8,110 bases of DNA from an uncultured Clostridium sp. (GCA_900553405.1 USDF01000058.1:1-8110), one strand, 5' to 3'. Counted from the stretch's first letter, positions 1 to 6,660 are shown. The notes: generated by a model from the sequence alone, not told the origin. Translations and numbers: made by a program.

Positions 1-592
1 CTCTCTCACCATCTGAATAAGCTATTTCTTCTACTACTTTTACTTTTCCTGTAAAGAAATCGAAGTCTGTTTTTACATATGTAAATCCATTTATTCTTGA
101 AATTACTTGTGCTGCATCTTTTCCTAAACCATTTAATATAACTCTTAATGGTTCTTTTCTAACTTTGTTTGCAGATTTTGCAATACCAATTGCACCTTCT
201 GCTGCTGCAAAGCTTTCGTGTCCTGCTAAGAATGCAAAACATTTTGTTTCTTCGCTTAAAAGCATTGATGCTAAGTTTCCATGTCCTAAACCTACTTTTC
301 TATCATCTGCAACTGATCCTGGTATACAAAACGCTTGTAAACCTTCTCCTATTGCTTTTGCTGCTTCATGAGCTTTTGTGCAACCTTTTTTTATTGCTAT
401 TGCTGCACCTAATGTATATGCCCAACAAGCATTTTCAAAACATATTGTTTGAACTCCTCTTGTTATTTCGTATGGATTAAATCCTTTGTCTGTACATATT
501 TTTAATGCATCGTCAAAATCTTTTATTCCGTATTTTTCCATTACTGGTTTAATTTGATCTATTCTTCTTTCATAACTTTCAAATAATGCCAT
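1..592 (-). CDS. GGGtGRT family protein, N-terminal 197 residues (3' end beyond window)
   Basis: The reading frame runs from an ATG at 590-592 to the window edge without a stop, giving 197 codons. A perfect AGGAGG (minus strand of 601-606) lies 8 bases upstream and fixes the start. The protein begins MALFESYERR and contains segments I recognise from the clostridial GGGtGRT family: AFCIPGSVADDRKVGLGHGN (about 88-106), CFAFLAGHESFAAAEGAIGI (118-137) and KEPLRVILNGLGKDA (146-160). The family is usually about 330 residues; its name-giving Gly-rich motif would lie in the missing C-terminal part. Cysteines are visible at 33, 51, 56, 71, 89 and 118. There is no signal peptide or membrane segment, so it is probably cytoplasmic. 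It follows the iron-sulfur scaffold gene by 23 bases and should share its promoter. No enzymatic activity is established as far as I know; a link to Fe-S or metal chemistry is inferred from the neighbour. Confidence 0.88.
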   Translation of the reverse strand, partial: MALFESYERRIDQIKPVMEKYGIKDFDDALKICTDKGFNPYEITRGVQTICFENACWAYTLGAAIAIKKGCTKAHEAAKAIGEGLQAFCIPGSVADDRKVGLGHGNLASMLLSEETKCFAFLAGHESFAAAEGAIGIAKSANKVRKEPLRVILNGLGKDAAQVISRINGFTYVKTDFDFFTGKVKVVEEIAYSDGER

Positions 593-615
593 TTTTATTA
601 CCTCCTAAATTTTTC

Positions 616-1308
616 TTACTCTTCACGTGGATCTATTTTCTTAACAGCTTCATCAAATCTTCCATATGTTCCTGAAGCTTTTTCAATTGCTTCATTTGCA
701 TCTATTCCTGATTTTATGAAATCCATCATTTTTCCCATATTTACATATTTGTATCCAATTATTTGGTCGTCTTTGTCTAAACCAATTTCTACTATGTAAC
801 CTTCAGCAAGTTCTAGGTATCTTGGTCCTTTTGAAAGTGTTGAATATATTGTTCCTATTTGGCTTCTATGTCCTTTACCTAAGTCTTCCATTCCTGCTCC
901 TATTGGAAGTCCGTTTTCAGAAAAAGCAGATTGTGTTCTACCATATACTATTTGTAAAAATAGTTCTCTCATTGCAGTATTTATAGCGTCACATACTAAG
1001 TCTGTATTTAATGCTTCTAATATTGTTTTTCCTACTAATATTTCACCTGCCATTGCAGCTGAATGTGTCATACCTGAACATCCTACTGTTTCTACTAATG
1101 CTTCTTGTATAACTCCTTCTTTTACGTTTAATGTTAGTTTACAAGCTCCTTGTTGAGGTGCACACCAACCAATACCATGTGTTAAACCAGAAATATCTTT
1201 TATTTCTTTTGCTTGAACCCATTTTCCTTCTTCTGGAATTGGTGCTGGTCCATGGTCTACTCCTTTTGCAACTTTGCACATATCTTCTACTTCTTTTGAA
1301 TAAATCAT
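616..1308 (-). CDS. Iron-sulfur cluster assembly scaffold-like protein (NifU/IscU-like), partner of GGGtGRT protein
   Basis: This 230-residue protein resembles the NifU/IscU N-terminal scaffold fold in its core: VGCSGMTHSAAMAGEILVGK (about 75-94) followed by a TILEAL segment matches the IscU pattern of a Gly-Cys turn, a Ser/Ala-rich helix and a GKT-x-EAL motif. Cysteines are at 11, 49, 56, 77 and 106; 49, 77 and 106 are plausible cluster ligands, although their spacing differs from classical IscU. It is longer than IscU (about 130 residues), with its own N-terminal 40 residues and a C-terminal acidic/Lys-rich helix. The start chosen is the ATG at 1306-1308, because AAAGGAGA sits 7 bases upstream. 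An in-frame TTG at 1324-1326 would add six residues, but those codons are the ribosome binding site itself. It is first in a two-gene unit with the GGGtGRT gene. In these bacteria the pair occurs together; its substrate is unknown. Confidence 0.82.
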   Translation of the reverse strand: MIYSKEVEDMCKVAKGVDHGPAPIPEEGKWVQAKEIKDISGLTHGIGWCAPQQGACKLTLNVKEGVIQEALVETVGCSGMTHSAAMAGEILVGKTILEALNTDLVCDAINTAMRELFLQIVYGRTQSAFSENGLPIGAGMEDLGKGHRSQIGTIYSTLSKGPRYLELAEGYIVEIGLDKDDQIIGYKYVNMGKMMDFIKSGIDANEAIEKASGTYGRFDEAVKKIDPREE

Positions 1309-1315
1309 ATTTATT

Positions 1316-1323
1316 TCTCCTTT
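1316..1323 (-). promoter_or_regulatory. Ribosome binding site deciding the start of the Fe-S scaffold gene
   Basis: The minus strand reads AAAGGAGA, 7 bases before the ATG at 1306-1308. It lies inside the extra codons of the longer TTG-initiated frame (start 1326), which argues for the shorter 230-residue protein. Confidence 0.8.
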
Positions 1324-1395
1324 CAATCAACTTGTCTTGCTTTCATTACGCAATTCATACTCTATATATAATATATTTGTATTGAAGACTTTATT

Positions 1396-1424
1396 ATTAT
1401 ATAACTACAAATTAAAACTTTCAA
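1396..1424 (-). promoter_or_regulatory. Sigma-A-type promoter for the Fe-S scaffold/GGGtGRT unit
   Basis: On the minus strand TTGAAA (1419-1424) is separated by exactly 17 bases from a perfect TATAAT (1396-1401). Transcription would begin near 1389, leaving a leader of about 80 bases before the ATG at 1308. The promoter shows that the scaffold/GGGtGRT pair is a separate transcription unit from the upstream glycolytic genes. The surroundings are A/T-rich, so chance matches are possible, but box quality and spacing are both near consensus. Confidence 0.72.
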
Positions 1425-1463
1425 GTATTTTGTCAGTTTTTGTAGATATTTTGAAACATTGAC

Positions 1464-1505
1464 TCCAAAAGGGACAGATTAACCAAAAAGAAACGTCCCC
1501 AATGG
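1464..1505 (-). repeat. REP-like GGGGAC/GTCCC hairpin element, possible terminator
   Basis: On the minus strand GGGGACG (1494-1500) pairs with TGTCCCT (1470-1476). This makes a 7-bp stem with G-U pairs at both ends and a 17-base loop containing TTTCTTTTTGG. Outer CCA (1503-1505) and TGG (1464-1466) can extend it. The element starts three bases after the stop codon of the YezG-like gene and is followed by a short T run (TTTT), so it could act as a weak rho-independent terminator. From general knowledge, GGGGAC-rich sequences of this look recur as dispersed REP-like units in clostridial genomes, often credited to RAYT (Y1) transposases. That origin is an inference here, because only one copy is in the window. 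Confidence 0.5.
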
Positions 1506-1508
1506 TAA

Positions 1509-2354
1509 TTAAAAATTTAATATTTGGCTTTTTATTTTTGGTTTTTCTTCATTTCTTTCTATATTTTTTGTTTCAAGTACTTCTTCTATTTTTCTATTTT
1601 CTTTATTATTTGCCTCTTTTTGCCTTTTATATAATTCATATTTATCTAGCTTTTTATGTCTTGTTTCAAAGTCTAATTCTTTATCTTTCTTTTTAATAGT
1701 CGTTCCAATTTTAGCTTTGTTATCATCTAATTCACTATTATCATTTTCATTATCATTACTTGAGTTATATTCTTCTCTGTTGTATTCTATAATATTGTGT
1801 ACTTTAAAGTTATACATTCCTTCTGAATATGTTCCTACTTCTTTGTTTAAAAGTTTTTCTTCTATCAAATAGTTTTCTAACATTTTTCTATCTTTTTTAG
1901 AAAGTCTTTCTATTGGAAAATCTAAATACTTATAGTTCCAAATTATGTGTCTTTCTTCGTTTGTATATTTACTCATATTTAAATCTTCATAATCGTATTC
2001 TATGTTAAATTTTAAATTTGCAATTGATATTGTTAGATTAGACCATAATTTTAGTCCTTCTTTTTCGAATTCTCTTCTTAATTCTTTAATTGTGTCGTAT
2101 AATTTATTTGTTAAAGTGTTATAAGCTTCTTCTTCTATATTATATATATATGGTATTTCATATACATTTATGGGATTTCTTTTTAATATTCCTTTAGGAA
2201 AATAGTAAAAAAACATTTCTCCTGTTTGTATATTGTTTGCTTTTTCAACTATAGAAGCATATAAATAAATTTTATCCCATTTTTCTGGTATCATATAAAA
2301 TAGCTGTGTTTGTATTTTTGCATATATACTTTTTATTCTTGGTGTATTTTTCAT
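1509..2354 (-). CDS. Orphan YezG/DUF600-family immunity-like protein with charged C-terminal tail
   Basis: The 281-residue product matches the YezG family (DUF600, immunity proteins of LXG-type polymorphic toxins of the YeeF kind) over about residues 10-165. The signs are IPEKWDKIYLYASIVEKAN (22-40), a Phe/Tyr-rich strand MFFYYFPKG (47-55), LWSNLTISIANLKFNIEYDY (103-122) and NEERHIIWNYKYL (132-144). The usual family length is 100-150 residues. Here the frame continues with about 90 residues rich in Asn, Asp, Glu and Lys (about 190-281), probably disordered or coiled-coil. There is no signal peptide or membrane segment. No LXG or nuclease toxin is visible next to it. It follows gpmI by 98 bases with no clear promoter, so read-through from the glycolytic operon is likely. 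The ribosome binding site (GGGGAAGGG, 2359-2367) is poor. Family assignment is fairly sure; the immunity role here is inferred. Confidence 0.78.
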   Translation of the reverse strand: MKNTPRIKSIYAKIQTQLFYMIPEKWDKIYLYASIVEKANNIQTGEMFFYYFPKGILKRNPINVYEIPYIYNIEEEAYNTLTNKLYDTIKELRREFEKEGLKLWSNLTISIANLKFNIEYDYEDLNMSKYTNEERHIIWNYKYLDFPIERLSKKDRKMLENYLIEEKLLNKEVGTYSEGMYNFKVHNIIEYNREEYNSSNDNENDNSELDDNKAKIGTTIKKKDKELDFETRHKKLDKYELYKRQKEANNKENRKIEEVLETKNIERNEEKPKIKSQILNF

Positions 2355-2392
2355 AATACCCTTCCCCTATTACATTTTCTCTATATATAGTT

Positions 2393-2433
2393 TATCTCTC
2401 AAAACATTATTTTTTATAATATTCTGAGAGATA
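2393..2433 (-). other. 18-bp RNA hairpin in the gpmI-yezG-like spacer
   Basis: As minus-strand RNA, bases 2416-2433 and 2393-2410 pair over 18 positions around a 5-base AAAAA loop. The stem starts UAUCUCUCAG and ends UUGAGAGAUA. Two positions (2402/2424 and 2405/2421) are G-U pairs in minus-strand RNA but A-C mismatches in plus-strand RNA, which suggests that the minus-strand transcript is the functional one. It begins 19 bases after the gpmI stop. No U run follows (AAACTATATA), so it is not a classical terminator. A processing or mRNA 3'-end stabilising element, or control of the following gene, is more likely. Confidence 0.6.
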
Positions 2434-2452
2434 TTTCTACTATTTGTCTATA

Positions 2453-3985
2453 TTATTTTATTATTAAGCTTTCTCCTGTCATTTCTGCTGGCTTTTCTAA
2501 ATTCATTATATCAAGCATTGTTGGTGCTAAATCTGCAAGTCTTCCTTCTCTTAATTTAGCATTTTCCATTCCAACTAATATTAATGGAACTGGATTTGTT
2601 GTATGTGCAGTATGTGGTTCTCCTGTTTTATAATCTATCATTTGTTCTGCATTTCCGTGATCTGCTGTTATTAATAAAACTCCATCTTGATTGTTTACTG
2701 CTTCTACTACTCTTCCAACACATTCATCTATTGTTTCAATAGCTTTTATTGCTGCTTCTAATACTCCTGTATGACCTACCATGTCTGGGTTAGCATAGTT
2801 TAGAATTATACAATCATATTTTTTTGAATTAATTGCTTCTACAACTTTATCTGTTACTTCATATGCACTCATTTCTGGTTTTAAGTCATATGTTTCTACT
2901 TTTGGAGATGGCACTAAAATTCTATCTTCTCCTGGATATTGTTTTTCTTCTCCACCATTAAAGAAAAATGTAACATGCGCATATTTTTCTGTTTCAGCAA
3001 TTCTTAATTGTGTTAATCCATGTTTTGAGATATATTCTCCAAATGTATTTTTTAATTCTTCTTTTTTGAATGCTATATGAACATTTGGCATTGTTTCATC
3101 ATAACTTGTCATACATACATAGTATAAGTCTAAATCTTTTTCTACTTCAAATTCATTAAATTCTTTATCTACTAATGTTCTAGTAATTTCTCTTGCTCTA
3201 TCTGGTCTATAGTTAAAGAAAATAACACTATCATGTTTTCCAATTGTAGCAACTGGTGTTTCTCCATTTACTATTACTGTTGGTTCTATAAATTCATCAA
3301 ATATTTCTTTTTGGTAAGAACTTTCAATTGCCCCAATTGCAGATGTTGCTTTTTCTCCTTCTCCTCTTACTAATGCATTGTATGCTTTTTCAACTCTTTG
3401 CCATCTTTTATCTCTATCCATTGCATAGAATCTTCCTGTAATTGTTGCTATTTTTCCTACGCCTTTTTCTTTCATTTTTTCTTCTAACTCAGATATAAAA
3501 GATTCTCCTGAAGATGGTGCTGTGTCTCTTCCATCCATAAAACAATGTACATAAACATCTTCAAAATCTCTTCTTTTTGCAAGTTCTAGTAGTCCAAATA
3601 AATGACGTATATGGCTGTGTACACCACCATTAGATAGTAGTCCCATTATGTGTAATTTTGAATTATATTTTTTACAATTTTCAATAGCTGCTATAAATTC
3701 TTCGTTTGTAAAGAAGTCTCCATCTTCTATTGATTTTGTAATTCTTGTTAATTCTTGATATACAATTCTTCCTGCTCCTATATTTGTATGTCCTACTTCT
3801 GAATTTCCCATTTGTCCTTCTGGAAGTCCTACATCTAATCCACTTGTGTGAATATCTGTAGTTGGGCATGTTTTCATTAATTTATCTATATTTGGTGTAT
3901 TTGCTAGTTTAACTGCATTTGCCTTTTCTTCTTTATTTTCTCCGAATCCATCTAATATCATTAACATTGTTAATTTATCTTTCAT
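2453..3985 (-). CDS. gpmI: 2,3-bisphosphoglycerate-independent phosphoglycerate mutase
   Basis: This cytoplasmic enzyme interconverts 3- and 2-phosphoglycerate through a phosphoserine intermediate, using two metal ions (Mn in Firmicutes). The 510-residue length is standard. It belongs to the alkaline-phosphatase superfamily: ILDGFG gives metal ligand Asp12, and GNSEVGHTNIGAGR contains the nucleophile Ser62. The inserted phosphotransferase/substrate domain holds His123 (NGGVHSH), DGRD at 151-154, GRFYAMDRD (184-192) and YRPDRAR (259-265). The C-terminal metal ligands are in NPDMVGH (Asp401, His405) and ADHGN (Asp442, His443), with HTAHTTN (458-464) completing the site. The start is an ATG with AAAGAGGT 8 bases upstream. 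It lies 91 bases after tpiA; that spacer is nearly pure purine on the coding strand and shows no promoter or terminator. All catalytic residues appear intact. Confidence 0.97.
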   Translation of the reverse strand: MKDKLTMLMILDGFGENKEEKANAVKLANTPNIDKLMKTCPTTDIHTSGLDVGLPEGQMGNSEVGHTNIGAGRIVYQELTRITKSIEDGDFFTNEEFIAAIENCKKYNSKLHIMGLLSNGGVHSHIRHLFGLLELAKRRDFEDVYVHCFMDGRDTAPSSGESFISELEEKMKEKGVGKIATITGRFYAMDRDKRWQRVEKAYNALVRGEGEKATSAIGAIESSYQKEIFDEFIEPTVIVNGETPVATIGKHDSVIFFNYRPDRAREITRTLVDKEFNEFEVEKDLDLYYVCMTSYDETMPNVHIAFKKEELKNTFGEYISKHGLTQLRIAETEKYAHVTFFFNGGEEKQYPGEDRILVPSPKVETYDLKPEMSAYEVTDKVVEAINSKKYDCIILNYANPDMVGHTGVLEAAIKAIETIDECVGRVVEAVNNQDGVLLITADHGNAEQMIDYKTGEPHTAHTTNPVPLILVGMENAKLREGRLADLAPTMLDIMNLEKPAEMTGESLIIK

Positions 3986-4076
3986 TTTGTATTACCTCTT
4001 TCTTTCTCCATTTTTTCTTTTACATCTTTTGTTCATTTCATGTTTTATGTTTTTTCTTTTGTTTAAGAGATATGTT

Positions 4077-4826
4077 TTATATATTTTTTATAATTTCATT
4101 AAATTCATCTACTTTTAAGCTTGCTCCACCAACTAAAGCTCCATCTATATCTGATGTTTCAAATAGTTCCTTGGAATTATTTTTATTTACGCTTCCTCCG
4201 TATAATATACTTACATTATTTGCTACTTCTTTATTATAAAGTAATTCTATTTCTTTTCTTATTAGTTTTATCATATTATTAGCATCATCTTTTGTCGCTA
4301 CTTTTCCTGTTCCTATAGCCCAAATTGGTTCGTATGCAATTACTATTTTTTCTGCCTGTTCTTTTGTTATTCCTTCTAATGCTCCATTTACTTGTTGTTT
4401 AATTACTTCTTCCTCTAATCCTAATTCTCTTTGTTTCATTGTTTCACCTACGCAAAGAATTGGATTTAGTTCATGTTTTAATGCTGATTTTATTTTTTTA
4501 TTAACAGTTTCGTCCGTTTCTGCAAAATATTGTCTTCTTTCTGAATGACCAATTATAACATATTCTACATTTATACATTTAAGCATATTAGGTGCTATTT
4601 CACCTGTGTATGCACCAGATTCTTCCCAATGCATATTTTGTGCACCTATTTTAATGTTTGTATTTTGTGCTGTAAGTAAGCTATAAAATAAATCTGTATA
4701 TGGAACACATAATATTATTTCGCATTTTGCACTTTTGGCATATGGTTCTAATTCATTAATAAAACTCATTGCTTCATTTGGAAGCATATTCATTTTCCAG
4801 TTTCCTGCAACTATTTTTCTTCGCAT
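4077..4826 (-). CDS. tpiA: Triosephosphate isomerase
   Basis: TIM interconverts dihydroxyacetone phosphate and glyceraldehyde-3-phosphate in the cytoplasm and works as a dimer. The 249-residue chain is full length for the family. Visible signatures are GNWKMN with Asn9 and Lys11, the electrophile His94 in IIGHSERR, CVGE (125-128), the catalytic base Glu166 in AYEPIWAIGTGK with flexible loop 6 (about 167-177), and the phosphate-binding YGGSV (209-213) and LVGGASLK (231-238). The start is the ATG at 4824-4826, with AAGGAGA 6 bases upstream. This lies inside the upstream Nudix gene; the two frames overlap by 16 bases, so translation is probably coupled. Nothing is missing or unusual in the catalytic residues. 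Confidence 0.97.
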   Translation of the reverse strand: MRRKIVAGNWKMNMLPNEAMSFINELEPYAKSAKCEIILCVPYTDLFYSLLTAQNTNIKIGAQNMHWEESGAYTGEIAPNMLKCINVEYVIIGHSERRQYFAETDETVNKKIKSALKHELNPILCVGETMKQRELGLEEEVIKQQVNGALEGITKEQAEKIVIAYEPIWAIGTGKVATKDDANNMIKLIRKEIELLYNKEVANNVSILYGGSVNKNNSKELFETSDIDGALVGGASLKVDEFNEIIKNI

Positions 4827-5455
4827 TCTAACTCTCCTTTTTTTCCTTTGTTTATTTCATAATTATATAGACTTTCATCTATTTTATAAAGTAACTCATC
4901 TGTTTCTTTATTATGTGGTATTCTAATATTTGGTTCTTCTTTTCTTATTTTTTCTTTAAGTTCTTCATAATTCATAAAAAACAATTCGTCTACTTCTTCA
5001 TTTTGTTTTGTGTAGTAAGATAAAGGATGTTCTAAATAAGCTACATATTCATGTGTAAAATATCTACCTCTTCTTCCTAACTTTGTAAAATCACATTCTA
5101 CTATCATCATTTTTTGTAATTGTTGTGCTAATTCTTCTGGTTTTAAGCCTATCTCTTCAAATGTTTCTCTTAATATGGCTTGTGTTGGGGTTTCTGTACT
5201 TTTCACATGACCTGAACTGCTAACATCCATCATTGAAGCATCATTTACTTTATGACTACTTCTTTTCTGCATTAATACTTGTTTTGTATGTGGATTAATA
5301 ATCCATAATTGTACTGCCTCTAATAATAAATTTTGTTTTATTCCTTCTTTTCTAGAAATTGTGCCTATTTTCTCATAATTATCATTATAATAATTTACTA
5401 TTTCTATTTCTTCTTCTGTGCCATTATTTTGTACTTTGTATTTATTTAATGACAT
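4811..5455 (-). CDS. Nudix hydrolase (isopentenyl-diphosphate isomerase/YfcD-like subgroup)
   Basis: Residues 82-104 form a canonical Nudix box: Gly82, Glu88, then RETFEEIGL at 96-104, which matches G-x5-E-x7-REUxEExGU. The flanks (AVQLWIINPHTKQVLMQKRS at about 47-66, MDVSSSGHV at 76-84) resemble the IDI-I/YfcD branch (COG1443-like), whose members hydrolyse or isomerise diphosphate compounds; most are uncharacterised. The N-terminal 40 residues form a short beta-rich lead-in, and a Glu/Lys-rich tail of about 50 residues ends the 214-residue protein. The start is an ATG with AAAGGAG upstream (5461-5467). It follows pgk by 17 bases and overlaps tpiA by 16 bases, so it is a firm operon member. 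A housekeeping role towards a glycolytic or dinucleotide by-product, or a link to isoprenoid precursors, is conjecture. The substrate cannot be read from the sequence. Confidence 0.88.
   Translation of the reverse strand: MSLNKYKVQNNGTEEEIEIVNYYNDNYEKIGTISRKEGIKQNLLLEAVQLWIINPHTKQVLMQKRSSHKVNDASMMDVSSSGHVKSTETPTQAILRETFEEIGLKPEELAQQLQKMMIVECDFTKLGRRGRYFTHEYVAYLEHPLSYYTKQNEEVDELFFMNYEELKEKIRKEEPNIRIPHNKETDELLYKIDESLYNYEINKGKKGELECEEK
4833..4839 (-). promoter_or_regulatory. tpiA ribosome binding site embedded in the Nudix coding sequence
   Basis: The minus strand reads AAGGAGA, 6 bases before the tpiA ATG. It encodes part of the C-terminal KKGELECEEK of the Nudix protein. The arrangement supports translational coupling of the Nudix gene and tpiA. 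Confidence 0.75.
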
Positions 5456-5472
5456 ATTTACTCCTTTAATTG

Positions 5473-6660
5473 TTATTTATCTAATAAACATTCAATTCCT
5501 GGTAATTTTTTTCCTTCTAAGAATTCTAGAGATGCTCCACCACCTGTTGAAATATGAGTCATCTTATCAGAAAGGCCCATTTTTTCTATAGCTGCTGCTG
5601 AATCGCCTCCACCTATAATTGTTACAGCATCTTCTTTTTCTGCTAAAGCTTGTGCTATACTTCTTGTTCCATTTGCAAATATTTCATATTCTGAAAAACC
5701 TACTGGTCCGTTCCAAATTATAGTTTTTGCATCTTTTAATTCTTCTTTAAATAATTCTACTGTTTTTGGTCCAATATCTAAACCTTCCCATTCATCTGGA
5801 ATGTTATCTGAATCTATTACTTTATTTTCTGCATCTGGTGTAATTTCTTTTGCAATTACATTATCTATTGGAAGAACTAGTTTTACATTCTTTTGTTTTG
5901 CCTTTTCCATTAATTCTTTTGCTAAATCTAGTTTATCTAATTCACATATAGATTTTCCAACACTATATCCCATAGATTTGAAAAATGTATATGCCATTCC
6001 ACCACCTATTATTAATGTGTCTACTTTTTCTAAAAGAGATTCTATAACTCCTAATTTGTCTGAAACTTTTGCTCCACCTAAAATTGCAACAAATGGTCTT
6101 TGTGGATTTTCTAAAGCACTTCCTAAAAATTCTAATTCTTTTTCTATTAAGAATCCTGATACTGCTGGTAAAAATTCTGCAATTCCTGCTGTAGAACTAT
6201 GTGCTCTGTGAGCTGTTCCAAATGCATCATTTACAAATACTTCTGCCATAGATGCAAATTCTTTTGATAAACTTTCATCATTTTTTTCTTCTCTTGCATC
6301 AAAACGAACATTCTCTAGTAAAACAATTTCTCCTTCTTTTACATTACTTGTTAATTCTTTTGCTGAAGGTCCTACAACATCTTCTGCTAGTTTTACTTCT
6401 TTTCCTAATAATTTAGATAATTCATTTGCTACTGGTCTTAAAGAAAATTTTGGATTAACTTCTCCCTTTGGTCTTCCTAAGTGAGATGCAAGTATTATTT
6501 TGCAGTTTTGATCTAATAAATATTTTATAGTAGGAAGAGCTGCTACAATTCTTCTATTATCTGTAATGTTTCCATTTTCATCTAATGGAACATTAAAATC
6601 ACATCTAACAAATACTTTTTTTCCTTTTAAATCAATATCTTTAATAGTTTTTTTATTCAT
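5473..6660 (-). CDS. pgk: Phosphoglycerate kinase
   Basis: PGK transfers the acyl phosphate of 1,3-bisphosphoglycerate to ADP, the first ATP-yielding step of glycolysis, in the cytoplasm. The 395-residue chain is standard for bacteria. The N-terminal domain carries the substrate-binding residues: RCDFNVP (Asp21, Asn23), DNRRI (Arg36), SHLGRPKG (His60, Arg63), NVRF (Arg119) and GTAHRAHSS (148-156). The C-terminal nucleotide domain has GGAKVSDKLG (195-204), IIGGGMAYTF (217-226), WNGPVGFSEYEIF (316-328) and GGGDSAAA (350-357), then STGGGASLEFLEG (371-383). The ATG start has GGAGGT (6666-6671) 5 bases upstream. It lies 222 bases after gap and 17 bases before the Nudix gene. I find no convincing promoter in the gap-pgk spacer, so expression probably depends on read-through from gap. 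Confidence 0.97.
   Translation of the reverse strand: MNKKTIKDIDLKGKKVFVRCDFNVPLDENGNITDNRRIVAALPTIKYLLDQNCKIILASHLGRPKGEVNPKFSLRPVANELSKLLGKEVKLAEDVVGPSAKELTSNVKEGEIVLLENVRFDAREEKNDESLSKEFASMAEVFVNDAFGTAHRAHSSTAGIAEFLPAVSGFLIEKELEFLGSALENPQRPFVAILGGAKVSDKLGVIESLLEKVDTLIIGGGMAYTFFKSMGYSVGKSICELDKLDLAKELMEKAKQKNVKLVLPIDNVIAKEITPDAENKVIDSDNIPDEWEGLDIGPKTVELFKEELKDAKTIIWNGPVGFSEYEIFANGTRSIAQALAEKEDAVTIIGGGDSAAAIEKMGLSDKMTHISTGGGASLEFLEGKKLPGIECLLDK

Noticed and set aside
169..480. Plus-strand open frame with a Leu/Phe-rich, membrane-like translation
   Set aside because: It is the shadow of the GGGtGRT gene on the other strand. The T-rich complement of an AT-rich gene gives spurious hydrophobic frames, and there is no ribosome binding site.
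1131..1385. Plus-strand Leu-rich open frame that looks like a small membrane protein
   Set aside because: It is antisense to the Fe-S scaffold gene and its promoter, has no supporting ribosome binding site, and its composition is explained by the T-rich strand.
1502..1696. Plus-strand Phe/Leu-rich 64-codon frame
   Set aside because: It is complementary to the Lys/Glu/Asn-rich tail of the YezG-like gene; the hydrophobicity is a by-product of that composition.
3919..4239. Plus-strand frame across the gpmI-tpiA spacer
   Set aside because: The spacer is almost pure pyrimidine on the plus strand, which removes stops by chance. There is no ribosome binding site and no recognisable domain.
5801..6211. 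Plus-strand 136-codon frame inside pgk
   Set aside because: It lies wholly antisense to conserved pgk codons and has no start signal.
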